Shown here piece after piece: positions 37,464 to 46,619 of a stretch of 64,000 nt of DNA. This DNA comes from Algoriphagus boseongensis (GTDB lineage Bacteria > Bacteroidota > Bacteroidia > Cytophagales > Cyclobacteriaceae), in assembly GCF_004362805.1 (NCBI RefSeq), contig NZ_SNYF01000005.1:539691-603690 (forward strand), read 5' to 3'. The position numbers and the translations under genes were made by a program. The notes under the pieces were generated by a model. That model was not told the DNA's origin. It saw only the letters and a list, made by a program, of their open reading frames with translations, and ran no database searches. Each line of letters starts with the position of its first letter. Position 1 is the stretch's first letter.

Positions 37464-38048
37464 TCAGGCCTCGATCAATTTAAGAATCTCCTCGTCAAGT
37501 GGGTTGACGGCGGAAGGGAAGAATTTGACAAGTTCTCCTTTCTCATTGATGAAGTATTTGCAGAAATTCCAAGAAGGCTCCTCATTGTTCCAACCGTTTT
37601 GGGAAGCATCTGAAAGCCATCTGTAAAGTGGATGCTTGTCAAAACCTTTTACCGAGATTTTTTCAAACATAGGAAAAGTCACTCCAAACTCAGTATCGCA
37701 GAAGGCTTTGATTTCTTCATTGCTTCCTGGTTCTTGCCCACCAAAATTATTCGCTGGGAACCCTAAAATCACCACTTTATCTCCATAGGTTTCATTAAGT
37801 TCTTGAAGTTGAGCGTATTGCTTGGTATAGCCGCACTTAGAAGCCACATTCACCAACAAAAGTTTTTTTCCTTTAAAAGAAGAGAAATCAACTTCTTTTC
37901 CGTTGATATCCTTCATTTTGAAATTGTAAAATGAGCTTTCCATAGTTTGGTCGTAAGAAGGGTGGAAGTTTGCCAAGTCTTTAGGTCTCTCTAGAGTTTT
38001 GCCACAGGCAAATAAGACAATACTGAAGATTACTAGAAGTGTTTTCAT
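37464..38048 (-). CDS. Glutathione peroxidase-type lipoprotein
   Basis: 194 residues with a lipoprotein signal (LFAC, Cys15), so it faces the periplasm. The active-site Cys72 in NVASKCGYTKQ replaces selenocysteine, and the partner Gln (FPANNFGGQEPG) and Trp (EPSWNFCKYF) are intact. In bacteria lacking glutathione such proteins are reduced by thioredoxin. It lies between argS (3 bases away) and menA in one series. Confidence 0.9.
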   Translation of the reverse strand: MKTLLVIFSIVLFACGKTLERPKDLANFHPSYDQTMESSFYNFKMKDINGKEVDFSSFKGKKLLLVNVASKCGYTKQYAQLQELNETYGDKVVILGFPANNFGGQEPGSNEEIKAFCDTEFGVTFPMFEKISVKGFDKHPLYRWLSDASQNGWNNEEPSWNFCKYFINEKGELVKFFPSAVNPLDEEILKLIEA

Positions 38049-38050
38049 GG

Positions 38051-39841
38051 TTACATTCTTTCTGGTACTTGAATACCTAACAAACTCATCCCTTTTTTGA
38101 TTGTTTTCGCCGTGTGAGCAGATAATGCAACACGGAATGCCAAGATAGCCTGATCTTTTTCATGGAATATAGGGACCTCAGCATAAAACCTGTTGTATTC
38201 CTTGGCTACCTCAAATAGATATTGGGCAATTACAGAAGGAGAATATTCATCCCCAGCAAGTTTGATTTTACGTTGAAAATCATTCAAAACCTGAATTAAA
38301 GCGGTTTCTGACTCTGCCAAGTCCTGAATTGCTGAAAAATCAGCTTTCTGATAATCTACTCCAATTTGTTCTGCTTTTCTTAGAATCGCAGCAATCCGAG
38401 CGTGGGAATATTGAACAAACGGACCTGTGTATCCCTGGAATTCAATGGATTCCTGAGGATTAAAAAGCATGCGTTTTTTTGGATCCACTTTGAGAAGGAA
38501 ATACTTCAAAGCTCCCAAGCCTAAAATTTCATACAATTCAGCAGCTTGTTCTTCGGTGAACCCTTCGATTTTGCCTAATTCTTTGGTGTGATGCTCTGCT
38601 GTGTCGATCATTTCCTGAATCAAATCATCAGCATCTACCACAGTTCCTTCCCGAGATTTCATTTTCCCGGTAGGCAAATCCACCATTCCATAAGATAAAT
38701 GGTAAAGACCTGGGCCATAAGAACGGCCTAATTTTCGCATGATTTTAAACAAGACATCAAAATGATAATCCTGCTCATTACCAACTACATATACGGATTT
38801 ATCTAAACCGAAATCCTTGTATTTCAAATCGGCAGTCCCCATGTCTTGGGTGATGTAGACTGAAGTTCCGTCACCTCGAAGTACGAGCTTTTCGTCCAAG
38901 CCTTCATCCGTAAGATCTACCCAAACTGAACCGTTTTCTTTTTTGAAAAATACACCTTTTGAAAGGCCTTCTTCGACAATGTCTTTTCCGAGAAGATAGG
39001 TGTCAGACTCGTAGTAAAACTTATCGAAGTCTACCCCCATCTTTTTATAGGTGGCATCAAAGCCCTCGTAAACCCAAGAATTCATCTTCTTCCACAAAGA
39101 AACCACAGCCTCGTCCCCAGCTTCCCAGCTTCTCAGCATTTCTTGAGCTTCAAGGATGATTGGGGCGTTTTTCTTCGCTTCCTCTTCTGTTTGCCCCGCC
39201 TCGACTAGTTCCTTGATTTGTTTTTTGTATTCCTGATCAAAAAGAACATAATATTTACCGGCCAAGTGATCACCTTTTAGGCCTGAAGATTCAGGCGTCT
39301 CCCCATTTCCAAAATGCTGGTAAGCAACCATTGATTTGCAAATGTGGATTCCTCGGTCATTTACCAAATTGGCCTTAATTACCTCATATCCATTTGCCTT
39401 CAGAATTTCTGCAACTGAATAGCCTAGAAAATTATTTCTAAGATGGCCCAGGTGCAAGGGTTTGTTGGTGTTGGGAGAGGAGTATTCCACCATGACTTTT
39501 TGCCCATTTTTTGGAAGTTGAGCAAAAGACTCATTCGAATAAAGCTCCTGAAAAAGGTCAACCCAAACTCTTTGGTTTAATACAAGGTTCAAAAACCCTT
39601 TTACCACATTAAAATCAACAACTGCAGGAACATTTGCCTTCAAATATTCACCAATCTGATTAGCGGTATTTTCAGGAATGGTTTGGCTGATTTTTAGAAA
39701 AGGAAAAACCACAAAGGTGTAACTACCTTCGAATTCCTTTTTGGTAGGAGCTAGGTTTATCTGCTCCAAAGGAAGATCGTGGTTGTATATATTTTGGAAG
39801 GCGAGTTGAATGCCTTGACAAATAGAATCTTGTATAGTCAT
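38051..39841 (-). CDS. argS: Arginyl-tRNA synthetase
   Basis: 596 residues. The HIGH-type signature is HLGHLRNNFLG near residue 132 and the second signature is the KMKSREGTVVDADDL form; the N-terminal additional domain and the C-terminal DALR anticodon domain (ALIQVLNDFQRKIKLAGDEYSPS onward) are complete. Cytoplasmic. It is the first gene of the argS-gpx-menA series, with a -7 element 61 bases upstream and a leader hairpin. Confidence 0.97.
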   Translation of the reverse strand: MTIQDSICQGIQLAFQNIYNHDLPLEQINLAPTKKEFEGSYTFVVFPFLKISQTIPENTANQIGEYLKANVPAVVDFNVVKGFLNLVLNQRVWVDLFQELYSNESFAQLPKNGQKVMVEYSSPNTNKPLHLGHLRNNFLGYSVAEILKANGYEVIKANLVNDRGIHICKSMVAYQHFGNGETPESSGLKGDHLAGKYYVLFDQEYKKQIKELVEAGQTEEEAKKNAPIILEAQEMLRSWEAGDEAVVSLWKKMNSWVYEGFDATYKKMGVDFDKFYYESDTYLLGKDIVEEGLSKGVFFKKENGSVWVDLTDEGLDEKLVLRGDGTSVYITQDMGTADLKYKDFGLDKSVYVVGNEQDYHFDVLFKIMRKLGRSYGPGLYHLSYGMVDLPTGKMKSREGTVVDADDLIQEMIDTAEHHTKELGKIEGFTEEQAAELYEILGLGALKYFLLKVDPKKRMLFNPQESIEFQGYTGPFVQYSHARIAAILRKAEQIGVDYQKADFSAIQDLAESETALIQVLNDFQRKIKLAGDEYSPSVIAQYLFEVAKEYNRFYAEVPIFHEKDQAILAFRVALSAHTAKTIKKGMSLLGIQVPERM

Positions 39842-39856
39842 GTTCTTTCCAGATGA

Positions 39857-39876
39857 ATTTCGATCAAGATCGAAAT
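39857..39876 (-). promoter_or_regulatory. Inverted repeat in the argS leader
   Basis: ATTTCGATC, two bases, GATCGAAAT forms a perfect 9-bp stem, 16 bases before the argS start codon. It is not followed by a T run, so it is a leader structure or operator rather than a terminator. Confidence 0.4.
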
Positions 39877-39901
39877 CGGATCAAATCAATTTTGTAAGCT
39901 G

Positions 39902-39909
39902 CAAAACTA
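39902..39909 (-). promoter_or_regulatory. -7 promoter element for argS
   Basis: TAGTTTTG on the minus strand fits TAnnTTTG exactly; predicted leader about 55 bases, spanning the inverted repeat at 39857-39876. The -33 box is not clear. Confidence 0.4.
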
Positions 39910-39970
39910 GGGAGTTAGCCTTATTTAGCCTAACTATTTCCGTTTCTTCCTCAAACTACCTCAAGGATGT

Positions 39971-40921
39971 TTAGAAATTATCAACCAAGGAATTGGTGGT
40001 GATTTCAAGCACTTCAAAGGCAATTTCAGCCATAGTATTTTCAGTATCCAGAGTTGGATTTACTTCCACGATTTCCCAGCAGCAAACTCTTTTATCCTTA
40101 ATTAATTCAGCATTGAGCTGTATTGCTTCTTCCACGGTCAGGCCGTCGGGGACAGGAGTTCCTGTTCCTACAGAAATGGAACTATCCAAACTATCCACGT
40201 CGAAGGAAATGTAGATTTGCTCGCAATCTTTTAGGATCTCTAATGCCTGTTGAGCTACTTTGCTAACACCCAAAGAACGAACTTCGGCTGTGCTAAAGTT
40301 TTTGATTCCATTTTTCGAAATCAATTGATCTTCAGGAGATTCAGTGTCTCTTACAGAAATAAAAACAATATCCTTTGGGTAGATTTTTGGATGATCTCCT
40401 CCGATCTTCTTGATTTTCTCCCAATAGGTAATTGTCTCTGCACTTGGGGTATTTACCTGGCATTCTTTATTGTCCAATTGGGTAACCATAGCCAGAGGCA
40501 TCCCATGCATATTTCCTGATGGAGTAGTATATGGAGTATGCAAATCAGCATGTGCATCAATCCAAATTACTCCCAATCGCTTTTCTGGATGTGCACCTTT
40601 GATTCCCATGATTGTACCAGCAGCAGTACTGTGGTCCCCGGCTAAGACGATCGGAAATTTCTTTTCCAGTCTTAAAGATTCAATCGTGGAGTATACATTT
40701 TTTAGAACTTGGTAGACTCCATCTATGTATTTGGCGTGTGGAAACTTATTCCCTTTCCAGAGAAAACTATTGGCGTCTGGAACATTAATAGGGTCAAACT
40801 GGGTGAAGAAATTTGACTTTTTATCCAGACTAGCAATCTTCAAAGCATCTACACCTAAACTAGCTCCTCTGGTACCTGCAGCAATTTCTGATCGCACTTC
40901 GACCAATTTAATCTTTCTCAT
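39971..40921 (-). CDS. rocF: Arginase family protein
   Basis: 316 residues. Binuclear manganese ligands lie in GDHSTAAG, DAHADLHTP and SFDVDSLD; TTPSGNMHGMPLA is the arginase-specific loop and favours arginine over agmatine. It hydrolyses L-arginine to ornithine and urea. It is divergent from an arginine decarboxylase gene and next to argS, so all three arginine-handling genes are close. Agmatinase activity is not excluded. Confidence 0.87.
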   Translation of the reverse strand: MRKIKLVEVRSEIAAGTRGASLGVDALKIASLDKKSNFFTQFDPINVPDANSFLWKGNKFPHAKYIDGVYQVLKNVYSTIESLRLEKKFPIVLAGDHSTAAGTIMGIKGAHPEKRLGVIWIDAHADLHTPYTTPSGNMHGMPLAMVTQLDNKECQVNTPSAETITYWEKIKKIGGDHPKIYPKDIVFISVRDTESPEDQLISKNGIKNFSTAEVRSLGVSKVAQQALEILKDCEQIYISFDVDSLDSSISVGTGTPVPDGLTVEEAIQLNAELIKDKRVCCWEIVEVNPTLDTENTMAEIAFEVLEITTNSLVDNF

Positions 40922-40959
40922 CTCGGGTACTTATTAGTTATTTGGGCTTAAAATCCCCG

Positions 40960-40967
40960 CAAACCTA
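40960..40967 (-). promoter_or_regulatory. -7 promoter element for the arginase gene
   Basis: TAGGTTTG on the minus strand matches TAnnTTTG, 38 bases before the start codon; no clear -33. Confidence 0.4.
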
Positions 40968-41192
40968 CTCAAAAAGCCACGTTTTTCATTTTTAATCATC
41001 TCTTATGTGCAAAAAACATTTCGAACATTCCTTTATTTTTTTCGATTTTACTTAAGTGCATTGGAATGAAATCGTGAAAAATAGTTTAGCAGTGCATGGA
41101 ATTGAATCTATCATTTGTCCCCAATTCATTTGATATACCCCAATAAAAGAGCAATTTTTGCACCCTTGATACTTGATTTAATCCCTCGATAA

Positions 41193-42578
41193 ATGAACAG
41201 ATACATTGATCTGATAGAGCAGACTTTTGATTTTCCTACCAAAGAATTCCATGTTGAAAACAATGAGCTTTTCTTCAACGGAGTCAATTTGATGGAAATC
41301 ATCGAGACCTACGGGACTCCCTTAAAGTTGACCTATCTGCCCAAGATTTCTGAAAACATCCAAAATGCTAAGAAGTATTTTTCCGATGCAATCAAAAATC
41401 ACAATTATCAAGGCGATTATACCTATTGCTATTGCACCAAATCCTCTCATTTCAGCTTTGTCTTGGATGAAGCTCTGAAGAATAATATTCATATCGAGAC
41501 TTCCTCAACCTTTGATATTCCTTTGGTAAGAAGTCTTTTTGAAAAGGGGAAAATCACAAAAGAGACATTCATCATTTGCAATGGGTTCAAAAGAGAAAAG
41601 TACAAGCAATACATTTCTGAACTGTTAAATGATGGATTCAATTGCGTTCCTATTTTGGATAACCTCACAGAGATCGATTATTACCTCGAGCACGTCAATG
41701 TTCCATTTCAAGTAGGAATTCGAATAGCAGCAGACGAAGAGCCAAAGTTCGGTTTTTATACCTCCAGATTGGGTGTTAGATACAATGATATCATCAGTCT
41801 GTACGAGGAAAAAATCAAAGACAATCCTAAGGTGAGTCTTAAGATGCTTCACTTCTTTATCAATTCAGGCATTAGAGATACTGCGTATTACTGGTCTGAA
41901 TTGACGCGATTCATTCAGAAATACGTCGAATTGAAGCGTGTGGCACCTAGCCTTGACTCAATGGATATCGGAGGTGGCTGGCCTATTAAAACCAACGTGT
42001 TTTTCGACTATGACTACGCCTATATGGCTGATCAAATTGTCAAAAACATCAAGTGGATGTGTGCCAAAAACAACACGGTAGAACCTAATATTTTCACCGA
42101 GTTTGGAAGCTATACTGTAGGTGAAAGTGGTGCTGTTTTGTATTCAGTACTGGAAGAAAAACTCCAAAATGATAAGGAGCTTTGGTATATGATTGACGGT
42201 TCATTTATCACCCAACTTCCCGATAGTTGGGGATTGAATCAGAAATATATTATGCTGGCTGTGAATAATTGGGATGAGGAATACCACAATATTTCTCTAG
42301 GTGGGTTGACATGTGACAGCATGGATTACTACAACTCTGAAGCCCATCAATTCAATATTTATCTTCCAAAAATCGAAGCGGGTAAAAAACAATACATCGG
42401 ATTCTTCCACACAGGAGCTTACCAAGAGTCTTTGGGTGGATATGGTGGAATTCAGCATTGTTTAATCCCAGCTCCAAAGCATGTGCTTATCGACCGAGAT
42501 GAAAATGGAAAGGTAAGACATTGGCTTTTTGCAAAAGACCAAACAGAAGAAAGCATGCTCAAGACTTTGGGCTATTGA
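41193..42578 (+). CDS. speA: Arginine decarboxylase, short Bacteroidota form
   Basis: 461 residues, a PLP-dependent decarboxylase of alanine-racemase fold (type III). YCYCTKSSHFSFVLDEAL near 73 has the PLP Lys, HIETSSTFDI follows, and DIGGGWP near 262 is the phosphate-binding loop. The length fits the short arginine decarboxylase of Bacteroidota rather than the 630-residue E. coli SpeA, which has insertions. It makes agmatine for polyamines. Diaminopimelate or carboxyspermidine decarboxylases are the alternatives. Divergent from arginase, so the gap between may co-regulate two competing uses of arginine. Confidence 0.8.
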   Translation: MNRYIDLIEQTFDFPTKEFHVENNELFFNGVNLMEIIETYGTPLKLTYLPKISENIQNAKKYFSDAIKNHNYQGDYTYCYCTKSSHFSFVLDEALKNNIHIETSSTFDIPLVRSLFEKGKITKETFIICNGFKREKYKQYISELLNDGFNCVPILDNLTEIDYYLEHVNVPFQVGIRIAADEEPKFGFYTSRLGVRYNDIISLYEEKIKDNPKVSLKMLHFFINSGIRDTAYYWSELTRFIQKYVELKRVAPSLDSMDIGGGWPIKTNVFFDYDYAYMADQIVKNIKWMCAKNNTVEPNIFTEFGSYTVGESGAVLYSVLEEKLQNDKELWYMIDGSFITQLPDSWGLNQKYIMLAVNNWDEEYHNISLGGLTCDSMDYYNSEAHQFNIYLPKIEAGKKQYIGFFHTGAYQESLGGYGGIQHCLIPAPKHVLIDRDENGKVRHWLFAKDQTEESMLKTLGY

Positions 42579-42604
42579 TGAGTTAAAAGACCGAAGACAG
42601 AATT

Positions 42605-42634
42605 AAAAAAGACCGCTTAGAGGCGGTCTTTTTT
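42605..42634. terminator. Bidirectional terminator after speA
   Basis: A 12-bp stem AAAAAAGACCGC with its complement and a 6-base loop. Very like the hairpin at 43455-43484. Confidence 0.85.
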
Positions 42635-42656
42635 GGTTTAGGTCTTTAGGATAAAA

Positions 42657-43379
42657 TTATCGTACAGTAATGTGATAGCAAGATTGTTTCCTTTCCTTGA
42701 TCACATAAATTTTATTGGTTTTTTGGAAGTGGTTAAGGACAGTTTCCAAATGTTTCTGCGCCTTTTGATCAAAGTTTCTCACCCCATTAAATCGAATATA
42801 AGAAATGTCAAATGACACCCCATATGAATGGGAGCTGTTTCCTGCAGTGGCGTTTCTATTTCTTTTTTTAAGATTTTTCTGCTGTCCCATGGTGCGCGTG
42901 ACCGAGGAAACGGTGAAAAAATTTCCTTCTCCAGCAAGAACCTCATACATCTGCCCAATCTCCTCCAAAACCTTTTTAGAATGTTGGGTAACATAGGGGT
43001 GACTGTAGGTTAAAGATTCGACTCGATATCCTGAGCCTTTATTCACTTCTACCAAGACCTCGTCGGTTAGCAATTGATAGAGTTCCCATTCGTTATCAAT
43101 TAATCCCACGCCATTTTCTTCCGCAGCTAGAAGGTGATCCTCATAAACATCTTTTTCTAGTCTCCCTTTTATTTTTGGAAGTCCTGAAATTTCTGGCAGC
43201 TCTTCTGAAATAGGAATTGTAGATTCGGAGCTAGAGAATTCTTCCTCTGATTCAAAAAGATTCAAATTAGAATCATTCACATTTTCTGTTTGATATGGTT
43301 GGTAGATGGCGACGGCTAATGCGCCAAGAGAAAATAGGCTGAAAAAAGAGAAAATTAGAATTCGAATACTCTTATCCAT
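42657..43379 (-). CDS. DUF5715-like (peptidase M15-like) protein
   Basis: 240 residues with an N-terminal membrane anchor (about 5-26). The C-terminal part reads SSVTRTMGQQKNL, NSSHSYGVSFDIS and CYHITVR, resembling the zinc-binding H-x6-D and final His of LAS/M15 D,D-carboxypeptidases. A periplasmic cell-wall-linked peptidase is likely; only one His appears in the final motif, so activity is uncertain. Located between two near-identical hairpin terminators. Confidence 0.75.
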   Translation of the reverse strand: MDKSIRILIFSFFSLFSLGALAVAIYQPYQTENVNDSNLNLFESEEEFSSSESTIPISEELPEISGLPKIKGRLEKDVYEDHLLAAEENGVGLIDNEWELYQLLTDEVLVEVNKGSGYRVESLTYSHPYVTQHSKKVLEEIGQMYEVLAGEGNFFTVSSVTRTMGQQKNLKKRNRNATAGNSSHSYGVSFDISYIRFNGVRNFDQKAQKHLETVLNHFQKTNKIYVIKERKQSCYHITVR

Positions 43380-43454
43380 GTAAACTAGGCTTCACTACAG
43401 AGTGAGAAACTTGGGTTTATTCCCTAAAGAAATAGAATTAAGGCTTTTTTCCAA

Positions 43455-43489
43455 ACAAAAGACCGCTTATCGGCGGTCTTTTGTTTTTA
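43455..43489 (-). terminator. Terminator after UDP-glucuronate decarboxylase gene
   Basis: A 12-bp stem ACAAAAGACCGC with its complement and a 6-base loop overlaps the stop end of the gene on the minus strand and ends in TTTTGTTT. Confidence 0.8.
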
Positions 43490-44428
43490 TCCTTCTTTCA
43501 GAATTTGATCAAAATAACTTATCGTCTTTATCAGTCCTTCTCTCAAAGGGATTTTTGGTTCCCAATCCAATTCTTTCTTGGCTAGATCGATTACAGGTTT
43601 TCTTTGCAAAGGATCATCTTGAGGAAGAGGCATAAATACCAATTTACTCTTGCTGTTGGTCAATTCAATTACCAGTTGAGCTAACTCAAGCATGGTGAAC
43701 TCTCCAGGATTTCCGATGTTCACTGGCCCTGTAAATCCAGCTCTGGAATTCATGAGTTTATACATCCCTTCTATATTGTCATCGACATAGCAAAACGAGC
43801 GAGTCTGCTTACCATCACCATAAATCGTGATGTCCTGACCTTTCAATGCCTGGACGATAAAGTTGGAAACCACCCTTCCGTCATTTGGATGCATTCTTGG
43901 ACCATAGGTATTGAAGATTCGCATCACTTTGATCGCCACTCCATGCTGTCTGTGGTAATCAAAGAATAAGGTTTCAGCGCATCTTTTGCCTTCATCGTAG
44001 CAGGCTCTTGGACCCAATGTATTTACATTACCGCGGTAAGATTCTGGCTGAGGATGTATTTCAGGATCACCGTAAATCTCCGAGGTTGAAGCCTGTAAAA
44101 CTTTGATTTTTAATCTTTTTGCCAATCCAAGCATATTCATTGCACCAATCACAGATGTTTTGGTGGTTTGAACTGGGTCAAATTGGTAATGGATAGGTGA
44201 GGCTGGACAGGCGAGGTTATAGATTTCATCCACTTCCACATACAGTGGATGAGTCACATCATGTCTTAATAATTCAAATCTCTTGTTATCAAGAAGATGG
44301 TAAATATTTCTTCTGCTGCCTGTGAAAAAGTTATCAACGCAAAGTACCTCATGGCCTTCAGCCAAAAGCTTATCACAAAGGTGGCTGCCCAAAAATCCTG
44401 CTCCGCCACTTACTAAAATTCTTTTCAT
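43487..44428 (-). CDS. UDP-glucuronate decarboxylase
   Basis: 313 residues of the extended SDR family. GGAGFLGSH at 8-16 binds NAD, the active-site Ser/Tyr/Lys lie in [10 protein letters not shown] and [11 protein letters not shown], and [21 protein letters not shown] are typical of UXS, which converts UDP-glucuronate to UDP-xylose for surface polysaccharide. A -7 element TATTTTTG sits 32 bases upstream. Neighbouring glucuronate genes degrade free glucuronate, a different pathway, so co-location may be incidental. Confidence 0.88.
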   Translation of the reverse strand: MKRILVSGGAGFLGSHLCDKLLAEGHEVLCVDNFFTGSRRNIYHLLDNKRFELLRHDVTHPLYVEVDEIYNLACPASPIHYQFDPVQTTKTSVIGAMNMLGLAKRLKIKVLQASTSEIYGDPEIHPQPESYRGNVNTLGPRACYDEGKRCAETLFFDYHRQHGVAIKVMRIFNTYGPRMHPNDGRVVSNFIVQALKGQDITIYGDGKQTRSFCYVDDNIEGMYKLMNSRAGFTGPVNIGNPGEFTMLELAQLVIELTNSKSKLVFMPLPQDDPLQRKPVIDLAKKELDWEPKIPLREGLIKTISYFDQILKEG

Positions 44429-44459
44429 TTAATCTTTCAAAAGGGTTTTGACTTACTGC

Positions 44460-44467
44460 CAAAAATA
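44460..44467 (-). promoter_or_regulatory. -7 promoter element for UDP-glucuronate decarboxylase
   Basis: TATTTTTG on the minus strand matches TAnnTTTG, 32 bases before the start codon; it separates this gene from the uxuA operon. -33 not clear. Confidence 0.4.
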
Positions 44468-44525
44468 AGGATTTGTAGGGGAATTCATAGATCAGATTTT
44501 TGGCAGTGTAGTCAATGCCTGAATT

Positions 44526-45707
44526 TCAGGATTTTTTCTTCATCCAAAGCAAGGCTTCTTCAACTCCTCGTATTTCAGCTAATCCTTTTAATCTACCTAT
44601 TGCGGTATATCCTGGATTTGCTGTCTTTTTATTTAAATCATCCAACATCTGATGGCCATGATCAGGTCTCATCGGCAAACTTTTTCCTCTTCGTTCCTGA
44701 GCTTTTAAGATCTCATCAATAACCTCTACCATTGGGACATTTCCCTCCAAGTGATTATCCTCGTAGAAATTGCCTTCTGCATCTCTTTTGGTACTTCTCA
44801 GGTGAATAAAATGTATTCTATCTCCAAATTCTCTAACCATTTCAGGAAGGTTGTTATCAGGTCTTACTCCATAGGAGCCAGTACAAAAAGTAAGTCCATT
44901 GTGGTGGCTTGGGGTTTCGGAAAGAATTCTTCTTGCATCAGCAGCGGTACTTACCACTCTTGGAAGTCCGTACAAAGAAAAAGGAGGATCATCCGGGTGA
45001 ATGCACAAAAATACTCCTGATTCTTCTGCTACCGGGGTAACGGCATCCAAAAAGAGGCGAAGATGTTCAGCTAATTTCTTAGCATCAATTCCTTCATAAG
45101 TTTTGAGCATGGCCTTGAATTCATCCATTGTATAACCGATTTCTGAACCAGGCAGGCCTTTCAGGATATTGTCAATGATCAATTGTTTTGCTTCAGGGGC
45201 TAATGCCTCATAATAAGCTTTTGTTGCTTCTATTTCCTCTTTGGAGTATTCCTGAAAGGCTTCGGGTCTTTGCAAAATGAACAAATCGAAGGCCACTACC
45301 GCTTTTTTCTCATACAATAGTGCTTTTGCCCCGTTGGGAAGCTCGTATTCCAGATTAGTCCTTGTCCAGTCCAGAATAGGCATAAAGTTGTAGCAAACCG
45401 TATATACGCCTTCTGAAGATAGATTTCTGATTGTTTCCTTATAGTTCTCAATGAGTTGGAGATAGTCACCTGTTCTGGTTTTTATTCTCTCATGTACGGG
45501 AACAGATTCTACGACTGACCAGGTTAATCCTGCTTCTTCTATAGTATTCTTTCTCAATCGAATTTCTTCTCTAGACCATACTTCCCCATTTGGAACATGG
45601 TGTAGTGCAGTTACAATTCCTGTAGCACCTGATTGTCTGATATCGCGAAGGCTTACTGGATCTTTGGGACCATACCAACGCATGGTTTGTTCCATTTTAA
45701 TGCTCAT
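44526..45707 (-). CDS. uxuA: Mannonate dehydratase
   Basis: 393 residues. It dehydrates D-mannonate to 2-keto-3-deoxygluconate. [34 protein letters not shown] is the standard start, and [32 protein letters not shown] and [10 protein letters not shown] hold the metal and active-site residues. An alternative start at Met5 is possible. It is the last of uxaC-SDR-uxuA on one strand, 87 bases after the SDR gene. Confidence 0.95.
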   Translation of the reverse strand: MSIKMEQTMRWYGPKDPVSLRDIRQSGATGIVTALHHVPNGEVWSREEIRLRKNTIEEAGLTWSVVESVPVHERIKTRTGDYLQLIENYKETIRNLSSEGVYTVCYNFMPILDWTRTNLEYELPNGAKALLYEKKAVVAFDLFILQRPEAFQEYSKEEIEATKAYYEALAPEAKQLIIDNILKGLPGSEIGYTMDEFKAMLKTYEGIDAKKLAEHLRLFLDAVTPVAEESGVFLCIHPDDPPFSLYGLPRVVSTAADARRILSETPSHHNGLTFCTGSYGVRPDNNLPEMVREFGDRIHFIHLRSTKRDAEGNFYEDNHLEGNVPMVEVIDEILKAQERRGKSLPMRPDHGHQMLDDLNKKTANPGYTAIGRLKGLAEIRGVEEALLWMKKKS

Positions 45708-45794
45708 GGAAATAAATTTTAATGTTTTTTTAAAGGCTACTATTTATGGAGTTCTCTTGGACTTTTCTCCACTTTAAACTTTTCATTTTAAACT

Positions 45795-46619
45795 TTAAAC
45801 TCCGGAATAGGCGCTGAATCCTCCATCCACAGCTACTATTGTCCCTGTTACAAAGGATGAAGCATCACTGCAAAGCCAATGAAGTGCTCCCAATAAATCC
45901 TCTGGTTTTCCAAATCGATTCATTGGGGTATGAGAAATTATCTGCGTTCCTCTTTGGGTTAAACTTCCATCTGATTCAGTCAATAAGGTTCTGTTTTGCT
46001 CTGTCAAGAAGAATCCCGGAGCAATCGCATTAACCCGAAAGCCAGGGCCATGCTTTTGGCAAAGTTCCACCGAAAGCCACTTGGTCAGGTTATCGATTGC
46101 CGCCTTTGCAGAGGCATAGCCCATCACACGGGTCATAGGTCTTGTGGCTGCCATCGAGCTAATGTTCAGAATATTTCCCTTTCCGGTTTTTAGCATCAAG
46201 GGAAGAAGGGCTTTGATGGGTAATACTGTTCCCAAATAATTTAAATCCATCACTTTGCGAAGTGCTTCCGTGTCCAGATCCAGAAAGTTTTGGTCAGGTC
46301 GGATCACTGCACCTGGCATATTTCCTCCGGCTGAATTAATCAAGACATCCAAATTGCCATGTTGGGCTTCGATGACTTGGGCTGCTTTTAAAACTGATTC
46401 CTCATCAGTTACATCTGCATAATAACCCCAAGCCTTACCTCCTGAAGAGGTAATTTCATTTACTAATTCATTTACTTTTTCAGGAGTTCTTCCCAAGATT
46501 AAAAGTTCAGCTCCTTCAGAAGCAAGATGTAATGCCATGGTTTTCCCTAAGACTCCTGTGGCACCTGAAAAGGCAATTTTTTTTCCTTGAATTGAGAATA
46601 GGTCAGTTTTTTTCATCAA
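45795..46619 (-). CDS. SDR-type D-mannonate oxidoreductase (fructuronate reductase)
   Basis: 274 residues, short-chain dehydrogenase. FSGATGVLGKTMA is the cofactor loop, NSAGG and SSMAATRP mark the core, and YASAKAA gives the catalytic Tyr-x3-Lys. Between uxaC and uxuA it must reduce D-fructuronate to D-mannonate; this is the SDR version that replaces the larger UxuB. Its start overlaps the uxaC stop by four bases. Confidence 0.87.
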   Translation of the reverse strand: MMKKTDLFSIQGKKIAFSGATGVLGKTMALHLASEGAELLILGRTPEKVNELVNEITSSGGKAWGYYADVTDEESVLKAAQVIEAQHGNLDVLINSAGGNMPGAVIRPDQNFLDLDTEALRKVMDLNYLGTVLPIKALLPLMLKTGKGNILNISSMAATRPMTRVMGYASAKAAIDNLTKWLSVELCQKHGPGFRVNAIAPGFFLTEQNRTLLTESDGSLTQRGTQIISHTPMNRFGKPEDLLGALHWLCSDASSFVTGTIVAVDGGFSAYSGV

